NCBI GenBank assembly: GCA_001931875.2
Contig: MSJH02000019.1
Location: forward strand, 1-34,079
Length of the DNA: 34,079 bases
Direction of reading: 5' to 3'
From: Byssochlamys sp. IMV 00236
Taxonomy: Eukaryota > Ascomycota > Eurotiomycetes > Eurotiales > Thermoascaceae
In this document: positions 20,546 to 31,765 of the stretch, in pieces
How positions within the stretch are numbered: the first letter of the stretch is position 1
Layout: every line of letters begins with the position of its first letter
The notes under the pieces: generated by a model
Database searches by the model: none
Seen by the model: only the letters and a program-made list of their open reading frames with translations
Told to the model about the DNA's origin: nothing
Translations under genes and position numbers: made by a program

Positions 20546-20551
20546 AATAAA
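20546..20551 (+). terminator. Poly(A) signal of the YeiH-type gene
   Basis: AATAAA lies 73 nt after the transporter stop codon and 40 nt before the next start codon, so the two transcripts are tightly spaced head to tail. Confidence 0.5.
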
Positions 20552-20590
20552 ACAAAAAAAAATACTCTTTTATTTCTCAATAACGAATAT

Positions 20591-21895
20591 ATGGACTACT
20601 TGGATCCAAGTGCTGCCAACGTGTCCTTTAATAGCTCTGAACCGGACTCTATTACTGCTTCATCTGTTGCTCGCACTCATCGGCTAAGGTTCTTATGGTA
20701 TTGTTGGGATCAGCTACTAGAAATAAAAAGGACAGTTGGATACACTGCTCTGTCGCTTACCCTCTTACAGGTACATAGTTAGCTTTAAATCATTCCAACG
20801 TGAAAGATTAAACAAAAAGCTCGCTGCTTATGACAGGAGGTGGCTGCTATCACTACATTATTACTATCATCAAAAGAACACTGTGATAGGACATTGAAGA
20901 TGTACACTATTTTGCATGTGGTCCGCCTTGTCCTCTCTTGTCCTGTTATTGTTACATTTGTCATTAAAAATACAGCTAAAAGAACACGATCAGGGAGATT
21001 TTCACGAGATATGCGAGGTTATCAATCATGTACCATTAGAAATGGTGCATTTGGAATAAGGAAAATTCTCTTTGGAGCTGAACTCATTGAAGTCAATGTG
21101 GAGCACATTCCATATGGATCAAATAGTTATCCTGTAGCAAACTCTTGGGGTTATATTCAATATAGCACCTTTCTGCAAAGGTAATATAAACTTAAACTAA
21201 TGGAAATGGACCGTCTGATCTCTGTTAGGCTGTGCTATTTAATTGACGTTACCACTATGCTCTTGTTTATATTTGGAAATTATCTAATATTGTGGGCGAC
21301 AGAATGCATATATAAAGCACCTAGGCTCTACATAAGCATCTTTGTGTTTACTATAGCCGAATACATAACATCTTTTGCGCCATCAATATTGTATTTTTAC
21401 ATGAATTACTGTGTACCACAATTGCTAAGTAATGAACAGCATCTTTATTTTAACAATATCATTGACACCCTTTGTTGTGTAGATGCTCTTCAAAAACTGC
21501 GAAATAAAAGTTATAGCATGATCCGAAGGCAAAGAGAAATAGCACATGAGGTTTCTACAATCAGAATCAATAACCAACATGCTAAAGACACAGCTTTGGA
21601 TCGCAAAAAGAAACAAGCAACCTATGATAATCATTTACTTGAGAAAGAGGCAAAAGAAGAATACCTATCAGTAACGTTAGAAAGAGATACATTATGCTGC
21701 ATCTGCTTATCAGACTATGAAGAGAATGATATGTTGGGTCGATTATGGTAAGCTATAAGAGAAAAGAAAGCTTTAAATTAAGGTTCTTTCTTTTGCTTTA
21801 GGTGCATGCATTATTTCCATAAAATATGTATAAATAGATGGCTTGTGCTTGATCAAAGATGCCCTCTGTGTAAACAAGACTTTCGTAAAAGATAA
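20591..21895 (+). CDS. Multi-pass RING-H2 protein, likely E3 ubiquitin ligase
   Basis: Membrane-anchored ubiquitin ligase candidate. Exons 20591-20770, 20837-21180, 21229-21747 and 21802-21895 give 378 residues. Hydrophobic segments include VVRLVLSCPVIVTFVI, a TTMLLFIFGNYLILW segment, and LYISIFVFTIAEYI. A charged, probably cytosolic, helical stretch follows. The C-terminal RING is split by the last intron: CCICLSDYEENDMLGRLW on exon 3 and CMHYFHKICINRWL, then CPLC, on exon 4. Spacing C-x2-C...C-x-H-x2-H-x2-C...C-x2-C fits the RING-H2 class. The RING lies at the extreme C terminus. Substrates cannot be deduced. Confidence 0.87.
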
Positions 21896-22365
21896 TCTAA
21901 AGTAATTCATATTGAATTTATGAATGATTAAACCCACTTTTAAGCTATTAAAAACAAGCATGATGCGATTGTTCTACTTGTATAAAAGGTCTTTTATCTT
22001 CACACTCTTATTATGCTTTTCTTGTTACATTGACATGCAGTTAATACATCTGAATTGATAAGCGCCAATTGTATTTATCGTACTGTCAATGGCAATACAG
22101 TGGCGTTTAAAAATATCTAGTTGCTAATTAAATAATCCTAGGCTAATAAAGTTTAAACAGTGAGACAATGTTATTTGATATAGTGAATAAGACAATTTGA
22201 TACCATCTCGTTTGCTCAAATAGAGCAATCTTTAGGCTTATCACAACAACAAATACTACTTGAGGTATACTCTGTTTACTTGCACATGTTATACCACAGG
22301 TTTCTTATGGGTCAAACATGTATAAAAAATCCCCGAGGAGATAAAACTGTTGCTTAACTTTTATC
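21896..22365. other. Intergenic, no supported gene
   Basis: AT-rich spacer between the RING-H2 gene and the small orphan ORF. Short, badly placed ORFs only. The last 60 bases carry the core promoter of the next gene. Confidence 0.5.
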
Positions 22366-22373
22366 TATAAATA
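22366..22373 (+). promoter_or_regulatory. TATA box of the small orphan gene
   Basis: TATAAATA lies 52 bp before the ATG at 22426 and is followed by a pyrimidine-rich initiator-like tract, a layout consistent with a fungal core promoter. Confidence 0.5.
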
Positions 22374-22425
22374 CCTTTCAACTTTATTTTGCACTTTTTC
22401 TTTTTCTCTTCATTCTATAAGCAAA

Positions 22426-22827
22426 ATGTTACGTTCCAAGCTAATGTTATGGCCTAATCGCTTTTTTCGTTGGGTAAGAGGCACTTTCAAGCCCAAGGAG
22501 ACGATGTCTACGCATGATCCTGAAGAGTCTCCTCCTGTTCTGTCAACTTCAGCAGAGACCTTTGTTACCACCAACGATGACCCCTCTTCAGAATTTTTCA
22601 AAGCGGGAATGAAGTTTTTGCCTTTGTCAGCAGCTTCATCCTCAGCGTCTTTGCAAAGTAAATCCTGCGTTATCACCAGCCCTGTGGATACGTTTTTCAC
22701 TGCTCAAGGCGCCATCGAATCTCCATGTCAAAAGGATCTTCCTACAATTGTGGATATTCACCCACACCAACAAAAAACGAAGCCCTTTGTTCCTCCAATC
22801 GTAACAAACTTTCCTCATCGTAGGTAA
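22426..22827 (+). CDS. Small orphan protein
   Basis: Intron-less frame of 133 residues, not recognised. The N terminus is basic with Trp and Phe (RSKLMLWPNRFFRWVRG). The rest is rich in Ser, Thr and Pro (PPVLSTSAETFVTTNDDPSS) and probably disordered; the end is basic (FPHRR). Reality is supported by a TATA box at the right distance, a CT-rich leader, a stop codon and an AATAAA-like signal about 20 nt further on. The final codons read TAG|GTAAAG across the stop, so splicing to an unseen downstream exon cannot be excluded. Confidence 0.5.
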   Translation: MLRSKLMLWPNRFFRWVRGTFKPKETMSTHDPEESPPVLSTSAETFVTTNDDPSSEFFKAGMKFLPLSAASSSASLQSKSCVITSPVDTFFTAQGAIESPCQKDLPTIVDIHPHQQKTKPFVPPIVTNFPHRR

Positions 22828-23400
22828 AGCCTTGTTGCTTATAAGTCTAATAAAAAGTAAATTACACGTGTAGTTTGAAAAAGATAGACATTAGTTTATT
22901 ATTGTTTCAATTGAATTTGCATTAATTGATATGTCAATTAAGCTTGATTGCATATTAAAAAAAAGTTGACACATAGTTGAAATTACAATAATACACTTGA
23001 GTTTAGCCTACTCAAGTTTCAATTTAGTTTTTGATTGTTTTATGCGATTGGATTGTATGTTCTTAATTATGTACTAGTAACTTGCCTTAGTGTTGTAGCA
23101 TTCGAGTTATGCTTTATAGCCAAATAAAAATATAGAATTACAAGACAATCGGTTATGCTGATAAAGTCTGATAAACTCATCCTAAGTTTTAAAGCAAACG
23201 TTGTCGCTGCCATTATCGAAGTAAAATGAAGAAGATAAAGTATTGTGCTCTAATAAATATATATCTCGCTACATACTTCAATTAGGCAAATTTGTGCTTA
23301 TTTCTTGTACTTTAGAGAAAAAGATCATCAATAATTGCAGCAGATCCAACTCTGGATTTATGAAGCTGGATTATAATACGTTTTATTTGAATGAACTATA
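22828..23400. other. AT-rich intergenic region
   Basis: Very AT-rich, with short ORFs only and no recognisable motif. It separates the orphan gene from the convergent DPBB gene and includes the 3' UTRs of both. Confidence 0.6.
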
Positions 23401-24746
23401 TTAATTGACAAACTTCCATTTGATTGGAACAGATCCATGGCTAAAATCGCCCAGCTGCTCAAAAGCTATTATAAAAAAAAGAGGATGTTTGTATCAAAAG
23501 CTGATAAAAAGTAAATATGATCTTACCTGCTGGGCTCATCTCAAGCCCTCCCGTTTGGCAAGTTTTGCAGTCATCCACAATGGTAGCCCTGACTGATTTA
23601 CCATTAGGTCCAACTATTTCTATAGTTTTACCACAATTGGGATTTCTACTATCAGGTGTACCCATTTGCTTAGAATTCAAAGCAGCAACAATTTCTGTGT
23701 TTTTTCTTCGTTGTCCACAAATACCAACGTGTGTCTCCAGATCATAAAAGGTTCCTTCTCCTCGAGTGTATCCATTATCTTTTGGAGAAGCACCAGCAAG
23801 CCTGACGTTGCTGTTGGGAGCAGTTTGCCCACTAGCAGTGTTTGCACCCTGTTGCATACCGTAGCCATTGGGATTGTTATATTGGTTTCCGGGAGAAAAA
23901 TTGTTGCCAGCTTGTTGGTTGCTATATGGCCCGTCATAACCTACATTACCTTGATTGCCTTGATTGCCTTGATTATAGGGATTATTTTGCTGTTGATAGC
24001 CGTTACCATAACCTGCAAGGTTATTAATGTTATCATAACGACCTTGAGGGTTATTGTTGTAAGCGGCATTATTAACATAAGGTCCACTATTGTAAGCAGC
24101 ATTGTTGGCGTAAGGACCATTGTTATAGGCAGCATTATTCGTGTAATGACCATTGTTATAAGCAGCGTTATTGCTAGTACCATTACCATAAAACTGAGGA
24201 TTACCTTGATTGCCATTAGTAGCCCCAGGAACTTGTGCATTGTTTGCATAATTACTGTTCATGTTGGCGGGCCCTTGTGAAGGGGTTTGCATACCATTAG
24301 ATGTTCCAGGAGGGTAATTATAAGCATTGTGGTAAGATCCATCTTGGGTAGCGTACATCCCTTTATTTTGCGACTGCCCATCAGAAGCCATAGCTTGCCA
24401 ATCTATAGCACCATCTTCGGTATACTTGATACCTCGTCGGCTTAAGCCGTTCCCATTGTAGTTGGCATGATAAGGAGGATACTGTACCGAATTAGGTTGC
24501 GACCCTGCTGAATTAGCAGCATTGTATGGCATAGGTGGTGCTAAATTCAAAAAAGTAAAGAACGATTCATCTTGGATAGCATTATATGTGTATACCTTGT
24601 GCATAGTTATTAACTTGATAGAGACCCTTCGCGTGGGCTTCGGCTATCTCGGGATGATGAACAAAAAACAAATCATTTGGAAAATCAACAGCCAAAGAAG
24701 AACTTAATATCAATGAAATACATGCTGTAAGTATGAGCGACTTCAT
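23401..24746 (-). CDS. Secreted Asn-rich protein with C-terminal DPBB domain
   Basis: Predicted cell-wall or extracellular protein with an expansin/RlpA-like double-psi beta-barrel. Exons 24746-24596, 24540-23527 and 23465-23401 give 409 residues. The signal peptide is MKSLILTACISLILSSSLA. The long middle is rich in Asn, Gly, Tyr and Gln and contains four 11-residue repeats of the NNAAYNNGPY type. The DPBB domain is at the C terminus: GEGTFYDLETHVGICGQ, ALNSKQMG, CGKTIEIVGPNGKSVRATIV, DDCKTC, then the third exon with FEQLGDFSHGSVPIKWKFVN, which is the expected end of the domain and confirms the last splice. An ATG 14 codons upstream (24788) is an alternative start. It is divergent from the cyclin gene across a (GA)n tract. 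Confidence 0.88.
24045..24174 (-). repeat. 33-bp coding tandem repeats
   Basis: About four diverged 33-bp units encode consecutive NNAAYNNGPYx blocks in the Asn-rich part of the DPBB protein. Synonymous differences between units show they are not a very recent expansion. Confidence 0.85.
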
Positions 24747-24910
24747 ATTTGTATACAAAAGAAGGCTTATAAAAGAGAAAAAAGACATTACCCTTCGATA
24801 ATGGCTTTATGTATAGTCCAAATCATGGGTATGTTAGGTCTCAGATGTGCTTCAACTCAGAATCAAGGGTATCAAGAGTACCAAGAGATCAACGATTGGA
24901 GCAGATAAAG

Positions 24911-24912
<2 letters not shown>

Positions 24913-24942
<30 letters not shown>
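24913..24942. repeat. (GA)n microsatellite in a divergent promoter
   Basis: About 15 uninterrupted GA units lie between the start codons of the DPBB gene (minus) and the cyclin gene (plus), within 100-170 bp of each. Confidence 0.9.
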
Positions 24943-24947
<5 letters not shown>

Positions 24948-25041
24948 TTCTGTTTCTGTACCACAAGTTGCGGTGTTTCATTAGACAAGAGGATTTAAAA
25001 TGTGTCCTGAGAACTACACTTCTTCTCTTTACCTTTCCATT

Positions 25042-26163
25042 ATGAATCACACTTCTAACTCAAGAGCGGTTGACAGAGTAAGTAAATATAGTATATAACT
25101 CATATGCTAATAAAATTATTTTAGTGGAGTATAAGTAAAGAAGAAAGCTTTTACTCTCCATCTATTGAAGATGGAATGAGCCTTGAGGAAGAGTTTGCAT
25201 GGAGAATGCGTGGTGTGTGTTTTATTCAAATAGCAGGAAGCCGACTAGAACTGTAAGTAGATCTATTGTTTTGTTCTAACAGTAAGAAATAAAAAAATAA
25301 ATAGGCCTTTACCTGTCGTTGGGACTGCGTCTACATTATTTCACAGATTTTACACTGTCGCTTCACTCTATGAATTTCCATATGATGTGAGTAACATTAT
25401 AATCAAGTATTAATTCATTAACATTCAATAGAAAATTGCCGCCACTTGTCTGTTTGTTGCTTGTAAGAGCGAAGAGACAGCAAGAAGAGCGTTTGATATA
25501 GCAAAAATATGGTCATTTGGAAGTGAAGAAGACATTTATGAAGAAGATATCGTAAGTTAGACCATCTTTGTTTATATATTCTCCTTTGGTATTAATCAAT
25601 GGTAACAGAACGAATTTGCTGACGAAATATTGAATTATGAATTGATTGTGGTAGACCTTACATGCTTTGATTTAGACATTGACCACCCCTACTACTATCT
25701 TTATGATATTTGTGAACAAATACAAGGTACAACACTTTATTTTTCTTCTTTCTGCAGCTTATATATGTATTTCCATGTAGTACCTGAAGAGGTGATTAAT
25801 ACATGTGTTGCTATGATGAATGATAGGTACATACACATATATTCACCCTCTTTTAAATATTAATTACTTCCTAGTTATCGATTACCATTTATTCAGTGGT
25901 ATGGCAACAGGTTGATGGCAGTAGTACTTCTGATGATGTCTTTTTGTGGTTGTGAAGTGGAGTATGAAATTGATCCTGCTTCTGAGCTGGCTCATTATAT
26001 GGAAGAGCACTCACAAGTTATTCCAGGTATAAGGAATAGTTCTTATTCAAGATGGTTACTGACTGCTTTCAACACAATAGAGATCGTTGGTTCCGTAATG
26101 GACATGTATAAACTATTCTCTACCATATATGCGTCTCCAACTGGTTCGCCTACATCGCCTTAA
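25042..26163 (+). CDS. Transcription-type cyclin (Ctk2/cyclin K-T like)
   Basis: Regulatory partner of a CDK, most likely one acting on the RNA polymerase II tail. Seven exons: 25042-25077, 25125-25252, 25305-25386, 25432-25551, 25609-25726, 25781-25826 and 25875-26163, giving 272 residues. The start of the first cyclin fold is typical of the C/K/T/Ctk2 group: WSISKEESFYSPSIEDGMS, then EEEFAWRMRGVCFIQ. TLFHRFYTVASLYEF and KIAATCLFVACKSEET form the conserved core; the second fold begins after FDLDIDHPYYYLYD. The C terminus is a short Ser/Pro tail. A second acceptor at 25757 would add eight codons ending in a stop. The exact paralogue (Ctk2, cyclin K, Pch1) was not settled. Confidence 0.87.
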
Positions 26164-26549
26164 CCGTGCAGAGAAATACGGAGAAGGAGGAGGACTCCCA
26201 TCATTGTAAATACTTTCACACATTCTAAAATATCATTGACAATAGAATAATCGCCTATTGCTTTACTTGTTGTAAAAAAGCCTATTAAATTAAATAGACA
26301 TTTTGTAGTTATGAAGATACAAAAGGACCCTTGCTGTATCTTTAGGGAAAAAGTTTGTGCAGTTTAAAAGTGAAAAAAAATTTGGAAGTAATGCTTTCAA
26401 TGAAGTAGTCTTGCTGCCAACTTGTTTTTATCACAATACATCTTTTAATACACGTACTCATGACCGCAAAGAAACAATAAACCAGCAGCATAGTATAAAT
26501 ACGTTAGAAAAATTGTAAATGATATAGTAATTCATTTATTACAAAAGTA
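26164..26549. other. Convergent 3' intergenic region
   Basis: Non-coding sequence between the 3' ends of the cyclin and aldo-keto reductase genes. TTTATT at 26535-26540 is a minus-strand poly(A) signal for the reductase. Nothing else is recognised. Confidence 0.5.
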
Positions 26550-27684
26550 TTAATCAAAGATAGGGAATTCGTAGCCATACATTTCTTCAACAAGATCGTT
26601 AAACCTAGCCTTGATATCCAACTTTTCGATTTCCTTAAAGTCATCCTCGTCCAAGTCAAAGGAGAATAAGTTCAGATTGCTCTTCATACGTTCTACTTTG
26701 GTCGTTTTGGGGATAACAGTGTTGCCACGCTGAATGACCCATTTCAGCAAGATTTCGCCAGGCTCATGTTTGTGCTTTTCAGCAATCTTTTTGATCACAG
26801 GATGCTCAAAGAGAGACTGAACATCCTTCAAATGGTTGGGAACTACACCACCATAGACAGTTGGGCCAAAGGCACCATATGCAATAATATGGATATCGTG
26901 AGAGTTCACCCATTTGACAAGGCGCTTCTGCTGGAGATAAGGGTGATGTTCGACTATTTAAAAGCGTCGTTAGTATATGTCAAACACAGTAAGAAGACAA
27001 CGTACTCTCAAGGGCAGCAGGCTTGTATTTACAATAAGTGAGAATATCAAGAATGGATTGAACATTAAAGTTGGAAACGCCAATATTGCGAACAAGTCCC
27101 TCATCCACAAGTTCTTCCATTGCACGCCAGCATTCATGTATAGGTGAGCGTTCCATCTTGTATTCTTTTTCCATGGCAATGTTTGGCAAGTCTTTGGGTT
27201 CAACAAAATGACTAGGAATTGGCCCTAAATAAAGTGGGAGATTAATCAATGTCTATTCGGTCAAAAGAACAAAGAATGAGACTTACAGTGAATGAGGTAA
27301 AGATCAAGGTAATCGAGACCCAGATCTTCAAGAGTAACCTTGATAGCCTTCTTTACGGCTTCTTTACTGTGATGACTATTCCAAAGTTTGCTAATAACTA
27401 TGAGGAGTTAATATCTATCATCATATTTATCTCATATTGTTTTAATTACCAAATAACTCTTCACGCTTAACAATGCCGTCAGAAAGAGCTCTCTTGATAG
27501 CCTTGCCTACTTCTGCTTCATTTTGGTACAAAAGAGCGGCATCAATCAAACGATAACCTGTCTTGATCGCATTGTAAACCACTTCCTCTGTTTCTTTACG
27601 ATCGATTCGGGCGGTACCGAGACCAACAAGAGGCATCTTTTGTTTGGTACGATTCAATTCAACATAGTTCTTTTGGCTGCTCAT
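26550..27684 (-). CDS. Aldo-keto reductase
   Basis: Cytosolic NADPH-dependent reductase of the AKR superfamily, acting on carbonyls or sugars; the substrate cannot be told. Exons 27684-27450, 27397-27287, 27224-27006 and 26953-26550 give 322 residues, the standard (beta/alpha)8-barrel length. The catalytic tetrad is intact: Asp48 and Tyr53 in [13 protein letters not shown], Lys82 in VISKLW, His115 in LIHWP. Further landmarks are [12 protein letters not shown], the [16 protein letters not shown] segment spanning the last splice, and the cofactor loop [13 protein letters not shown]. All three introns have GT-AG ends and matching phases. The protein resembles yeast Gcy1/Gre3 types and glycerol or xylose reductases. 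Confidence 0.95.
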
Positions 27685-27727
27685 TTTTTTTTTCTTTTTT
27701 CCGAATAAAAAGATAGACTAAAACGCG

Positions 27728-27735
27728 TATTTATA
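27728..27735 (-). promoter_or_regulatory. TATA box of the aldo-keto reductase gene
   Basis: TATAAATA on the minus strand, 44 bp before the ATG at 27684. An ACGCGT palindrome overlaps the upstream side. Confidence 0.5.
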
Positions 27736-27855
27736 AGCAAAATGCATAATCGGAGATACCATATGATGACTAGGGTTTAGATGAGTATTTGCAATTTTTA
27801 CGTAATCATGGAAATTGAATGAACATTTTATTTGAGAGAAAGGACCATGATGAGG

Positions 27856-30562
27856 TTATATCTTTCCTTTCTCAAGGTATTCATTAAATTGGAAGGATGG
27901 GTCTATATTTAAAAATTCGTGTTCCAGCAGATTAGTTGCTGTAGGGCGTTGTATAGGATCACTATAACAAAAAATAAAAGTCAAAATGCTTGTTTAACAA
28001 AAGGAACGAATTTAACTTACATGATGAAGCACTGCTTAAGAAAATCTTTTGCGCAATTTGATATATGATCTGGTATATTTGGGGAATTTAATCTTCCGAG
28101 CTAAGAGCAGTAAAGATGTTAATAAATGTAATATATTCATATTTAATGGCATTACGTTATAAATAGCAGCTATCTGACTCAACGCTAACCACGGCCTCTG
28201 TCCTGTGAGCATTTCCAAGACAGTACAGCCTAAGCTCCATATATCTACTTTAGCGCTGTAGGGTTCATTCTTGACCACTTCTGGAGCCATCCAGTAGATA
28301 GAGCCTCGAAGTGACATTCTAGAGTTTTCGTCATACACTTCATCATAGTCGTTCTTTTTGGATAATCCAAAATCAGAGATTTTGCATATACCATCTTGCT
28401 CAATTAGTATATTGGCTGCTTTAATATCCTAAACGAAACTTTATTAATGACAATAAGATATATATTGTATCTACTTTACTCTGTGAAGTATATTCCTTGA
28501 ATGAAGGTAGGCAAGCCCTGAACATATCTGCTTAGTTATATACCTTGTCAATGACTCATCAAATGGGCCATGAACAGATAAACGACTTGATAAGCTTCCA
28601 CCCGAAACGTATTCCAAAAAGATATTGATGACGCCTTCTGTATCATCCCTGCCATAGCCTAAATACTGAACGATGTTTTCATGGTCCAAGTCACGCAACA
28701 TCATGATTTCTTGATAGAGAGCCTCTACGACATCATGTTGACGTTCATTCAGCATATCTGACACTGTTTTAGGCACTTCTACTTGTTTCACAGCAATAAC
28801 TTCGCTTGAACCTACGTTGAAGGCAAGGTATACTTTTCCAAATGAGCCTTTTCCAATCAATTTACCGCGTATCCACTGAATAGGTGTATCAGAGGTATTT
28901 GCATGCGATAAACTCATATGCTCGCTCACAGACGGGAGTCTCGTCATGACATGGGCACTTTTTGACTTTACTTCGACCAGGCGCTGTCCCCATAGTTTAG
29001 TGCTCTTACGACGCACCATTGTTTCCCCTGTCTTTTTGTATTTTCGACTAGCTTCACGTGCTACCAAGCGAATAGATTTAGTTGAGCGACGACTTAGAGA
29101 GTTGGTAGCGTCCACAGCCACTTCAACCTCCTTATCCAAATCCTGCTTGTCAAAGTAACGTTCCATGTTGTCAAACACCACTTCTGTCGGTGGCCGTTCT
29201 CCCCAAAATTCTTCTTTTGCAGAATCAGAAGTGTTTGAACAAGAAGATTGTCTAGAGGACTTGCTCAGATCAGGTGTGCTTGGATGGGACTGATAGTGTC
29301 GTTCGCCTGAATTGGCAGGAGGGACGGCCCAGAGTATATGTTGACGCGGTGGGTCATCGGATGAACAAGACAATTTGGAAGGTGAAGGGGGAGGGAGCGA
29401 GACGATACTTGTTTTACTCCTTTCTTCAAGCGGAGTAGGTGGGTCTGAAAGCTGCACACCAAATGATGATCTTTGCATTTTTGTAGCTCCTTTTCGACAT
29501 AAAGTATAATGTTTGGATGAAGAATTCATACTGCTATACAAAAAGAGTGTTTGTTAGCGCCAGAAATACAGAGGCTCTAAAAGCTTACCTATACCTCTTT
29601 GATGATTCAGTGGTCGGCGATTGGCCAAGCTCAGGAGTGCTAAATGAAAATGGTGACTTGAGTATAGGTCTGACAAGTAGCCTTTGAGAAGCGGATTGAT
29701 CAGCAGTAGAGCAAAGGTCCATTAGCTCATGTGGTTCGATTGGTAAATCTAGAAGAGCTTGGTTACACACATACATACAGCAACATTTTATGCTTCGTAC
29801 TTGGATTAGGACCATTCTCATGAAAGTAAAGATAGTCGTCTAAATGTCCTTCATAGTTCATTCGATTAAGCACAAGCTGCTTTATTGTTACTGGGTCTCT
29901 AATGTTTGTCACATTCAAACTATACCAGGTTTCCTTGTCTCCTGTGACTTGAATTCTCTGTTCCTACAAGACAAGATAAGAATATTCCCTTCTCTCCTGT
30001 CTTTATAGTCCTTACTTTTGGCTGTTGATTAGGCTGTTTCTTTGGCGAATGATGCCAATAGTTTGACCAAAATTTGGATATTTTATCTGGAGTGCGCTTA
30101 TTGCCTTCATCGCCCGATTCATGCCGCACTGAACGCGGACTTGGTGTCGGTCCATTCAGGGATGAAGCTGAGTTTTGTGCTGTTGTTGTTGTTGATCTGA
30201 AGGGGTTTTTAAATTTATTGAATGCAGCTTTTGGCGAATAAGACGTATAATTTTTCCGATTTGTGGTGCTAAAAGGAGTTGTCACTAGATGATCTGATGA
30301 AGGAGAAGGAGAAGGGGACGGTGATGGAGATGAGGAGTATCCTTTGATGTGATCCGAAGAATGAGAGTAGGGTGATATATTAGGTCGATAGTCGTGCATG
30401 TTTGTGTTGATAGATATCTAAATAAAAGTAAGAAAAAGAATGACCGTAGTTGACCTTGCTTACGTGTATAGGAAGCGGTGCTGATGGATGATCGCTGCTA
30501 TCGTTATTGCTAAGGGCGCGAATTTCATTTAAAAGTCTCCGTCGTTCATAATAAGTCGTCAT
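27856..30562 (-). CDS. BCK1: BCK1-like MAP kinase kinase kinase
   Basis: MAPKKK predicted to act in the cell-wall-integrity cascade. Eight exons: 30562-30464, 30417-30016, 29963-29801, 29748-29589, 29533-28480, 28428-28156, 28100-28021 and 27961-27856, giving 778 residues, shorter than most ascomycete Bck1 proteins. The N-terminal 140 residues are Ser/Pro rich, with an SPSPSPSPSS run. Around 170-220 is a compact segment (WYSLNVTNIRDPVTIKQLVL). The Bck1-type motif NMERYFDKQDLDKEV precedes the kinase domain, which spans about 495-765 with GKGSFGKVY, the Lys of AVKQVEV, the Glu of YQEIMML, HRDIKAANIL (spliced at HR|D), SDFGLSKK and GSIYWMAPEVV. All key catalytic residues are present. MOB2 lies just upstream on the same strand. 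Confidence 0.93.
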
Positions 30563-30937
30563 GGATCTATACAACTTGATGTTGTTATGGATATAAACCC
30601 GAAAAATGATTTGATTCGTATTAGCTGTTACCTTGGCAAATACTCTACTAATTCAGCCAAGGATATGTTTAAAAACTTTTCATGACAGATATTATGCTCT
30701 ATTGTATACATATAAACTGTCTAGTTTTTAATAAAAATGCTTCAAGGCTTACTTTCAAAGGTAGAAGCAAACTGTCCCCATCCTTTATCATTCAACCACT
30801 TGACAACTTTTTCTTGATTCCAACAGTCAGGTTTGGTCATTTGAAGTGTAGTTTACAAATAAAGAAAAAAAAAGGGAATACATATGAAAAGAGGGAGGAT
30901 AAATATTTTTTATATTTTAAAGTCACTCGGGCAACAA

Positions 30938-31765
30938 TTAATGATTACATTGGGTATGTAGTTCGATTAGTTCATTTAAAGGCTGTATATCTTTCTTTTC
31001 GAGTAGATCAAATTGTCTGGCAAAAGATATGAAATGAGCGAATAACGAGTTGAAATGAGGTTCTTCATGTAGTGAAATTATTTTATCAAAGTGATGATGG
31101 TAAATATGTGCAAATAGCTTAAATAGTTGTTTAAATATGTTCTTTACAATTTGAACAAAGTCTGCTGGGAACTCTCGACCTGATTTGGTTGGAAATAATC
31201 TCTCGTCTTCAATCATACTCTCTATATGACTCGTCATATAATCTATATATTGCGGTGCTGACAGTTTAATCTTTTTGTTGGTCATGTTATCTGTCCATGT
31301 ATATTCTGTTCTATAGAATATTTAGTATATATACAAAAAGATATATACAATCAAAAAGCCTTACCCAGGCCCCGCTGACATGGTTGGACAGCTCTGTGGT
31401 GTACAAAAATCAGTAATAGATCCATAAAATAGATTTAGATGATTAAAGAATTCAAAGGCTATATAATATATTAATATGAATAGCAGTGTGTCATTGTGGT
31501 TACTTTACTGTTAAATGCAAGCCATTCATTTATATCAACGTATTTAGGTAATTCAATGATCGTTTTAAAATCACCCTTTACCAACATAATTGTTGCATAT
31601 GGATGGGTTAGAAACAATGGTTTGGAATCAATCATCATCATATTGCTACTACAAGAACTCTTTTTGAAGCTTTTCTTTTTGCTTCCTAAGCTACACCATT
31701 TGTCAACATGTTGGACAATAAAAAGTTGCTCATTTTACTTTATACCTGAAATTAAGAAAACTCAT
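30938..31765 (-). CDS. MOB2: MOB2-type kinase activator
   Basis: Co-activator of NDR/LATS-type kinases (Cbk1/Orb6) in polarity control. Exons 31765-31746 (20 nt), 31690-31509, 31458-31365 and 31310-30938 give 222 residues. The N terminus MSFLNFS with SKKKSFKKSS fits fungal Mob2. The core includes IIELPKYVDINEWLAFN, the zinc-site Cys pair in DFCTPQSCPTMSAGPG, TEYTWTDN, and APQYIDYMTSH. FPTKSGREFP and HFNSLFAHFISFARQFDLL are closer to Mob2 than to Mob1 sequences; the zinc-binding His pair is in AHIYHHHFD. All four splice phases agree. The intergenic gap to BCK1 is about 375 bp and holds no gene. Confidence 0.94.

Noticed and set aside
23666..24280. 204-residue plus-strand ORF rich in Ile and Val
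   Set aside because: Antisense of the Asn-rich repeats of the DPBB gene (Asn codons read backwards as Ile/Val), so its hydrophobicity is an artefact.
24788..24788. Upstream ATG as the DPBB protein start
   Set aside because: The signal peptide is ideal from the ATG at 24746; the extra 14 residues would precede the basic start of the signal sequence. Kept as an alternative only.
28946..29158. Plus-strand ORF opposite BCK1 exon 5
   Set aside because: Antisense shadow of conserved coding sequence.
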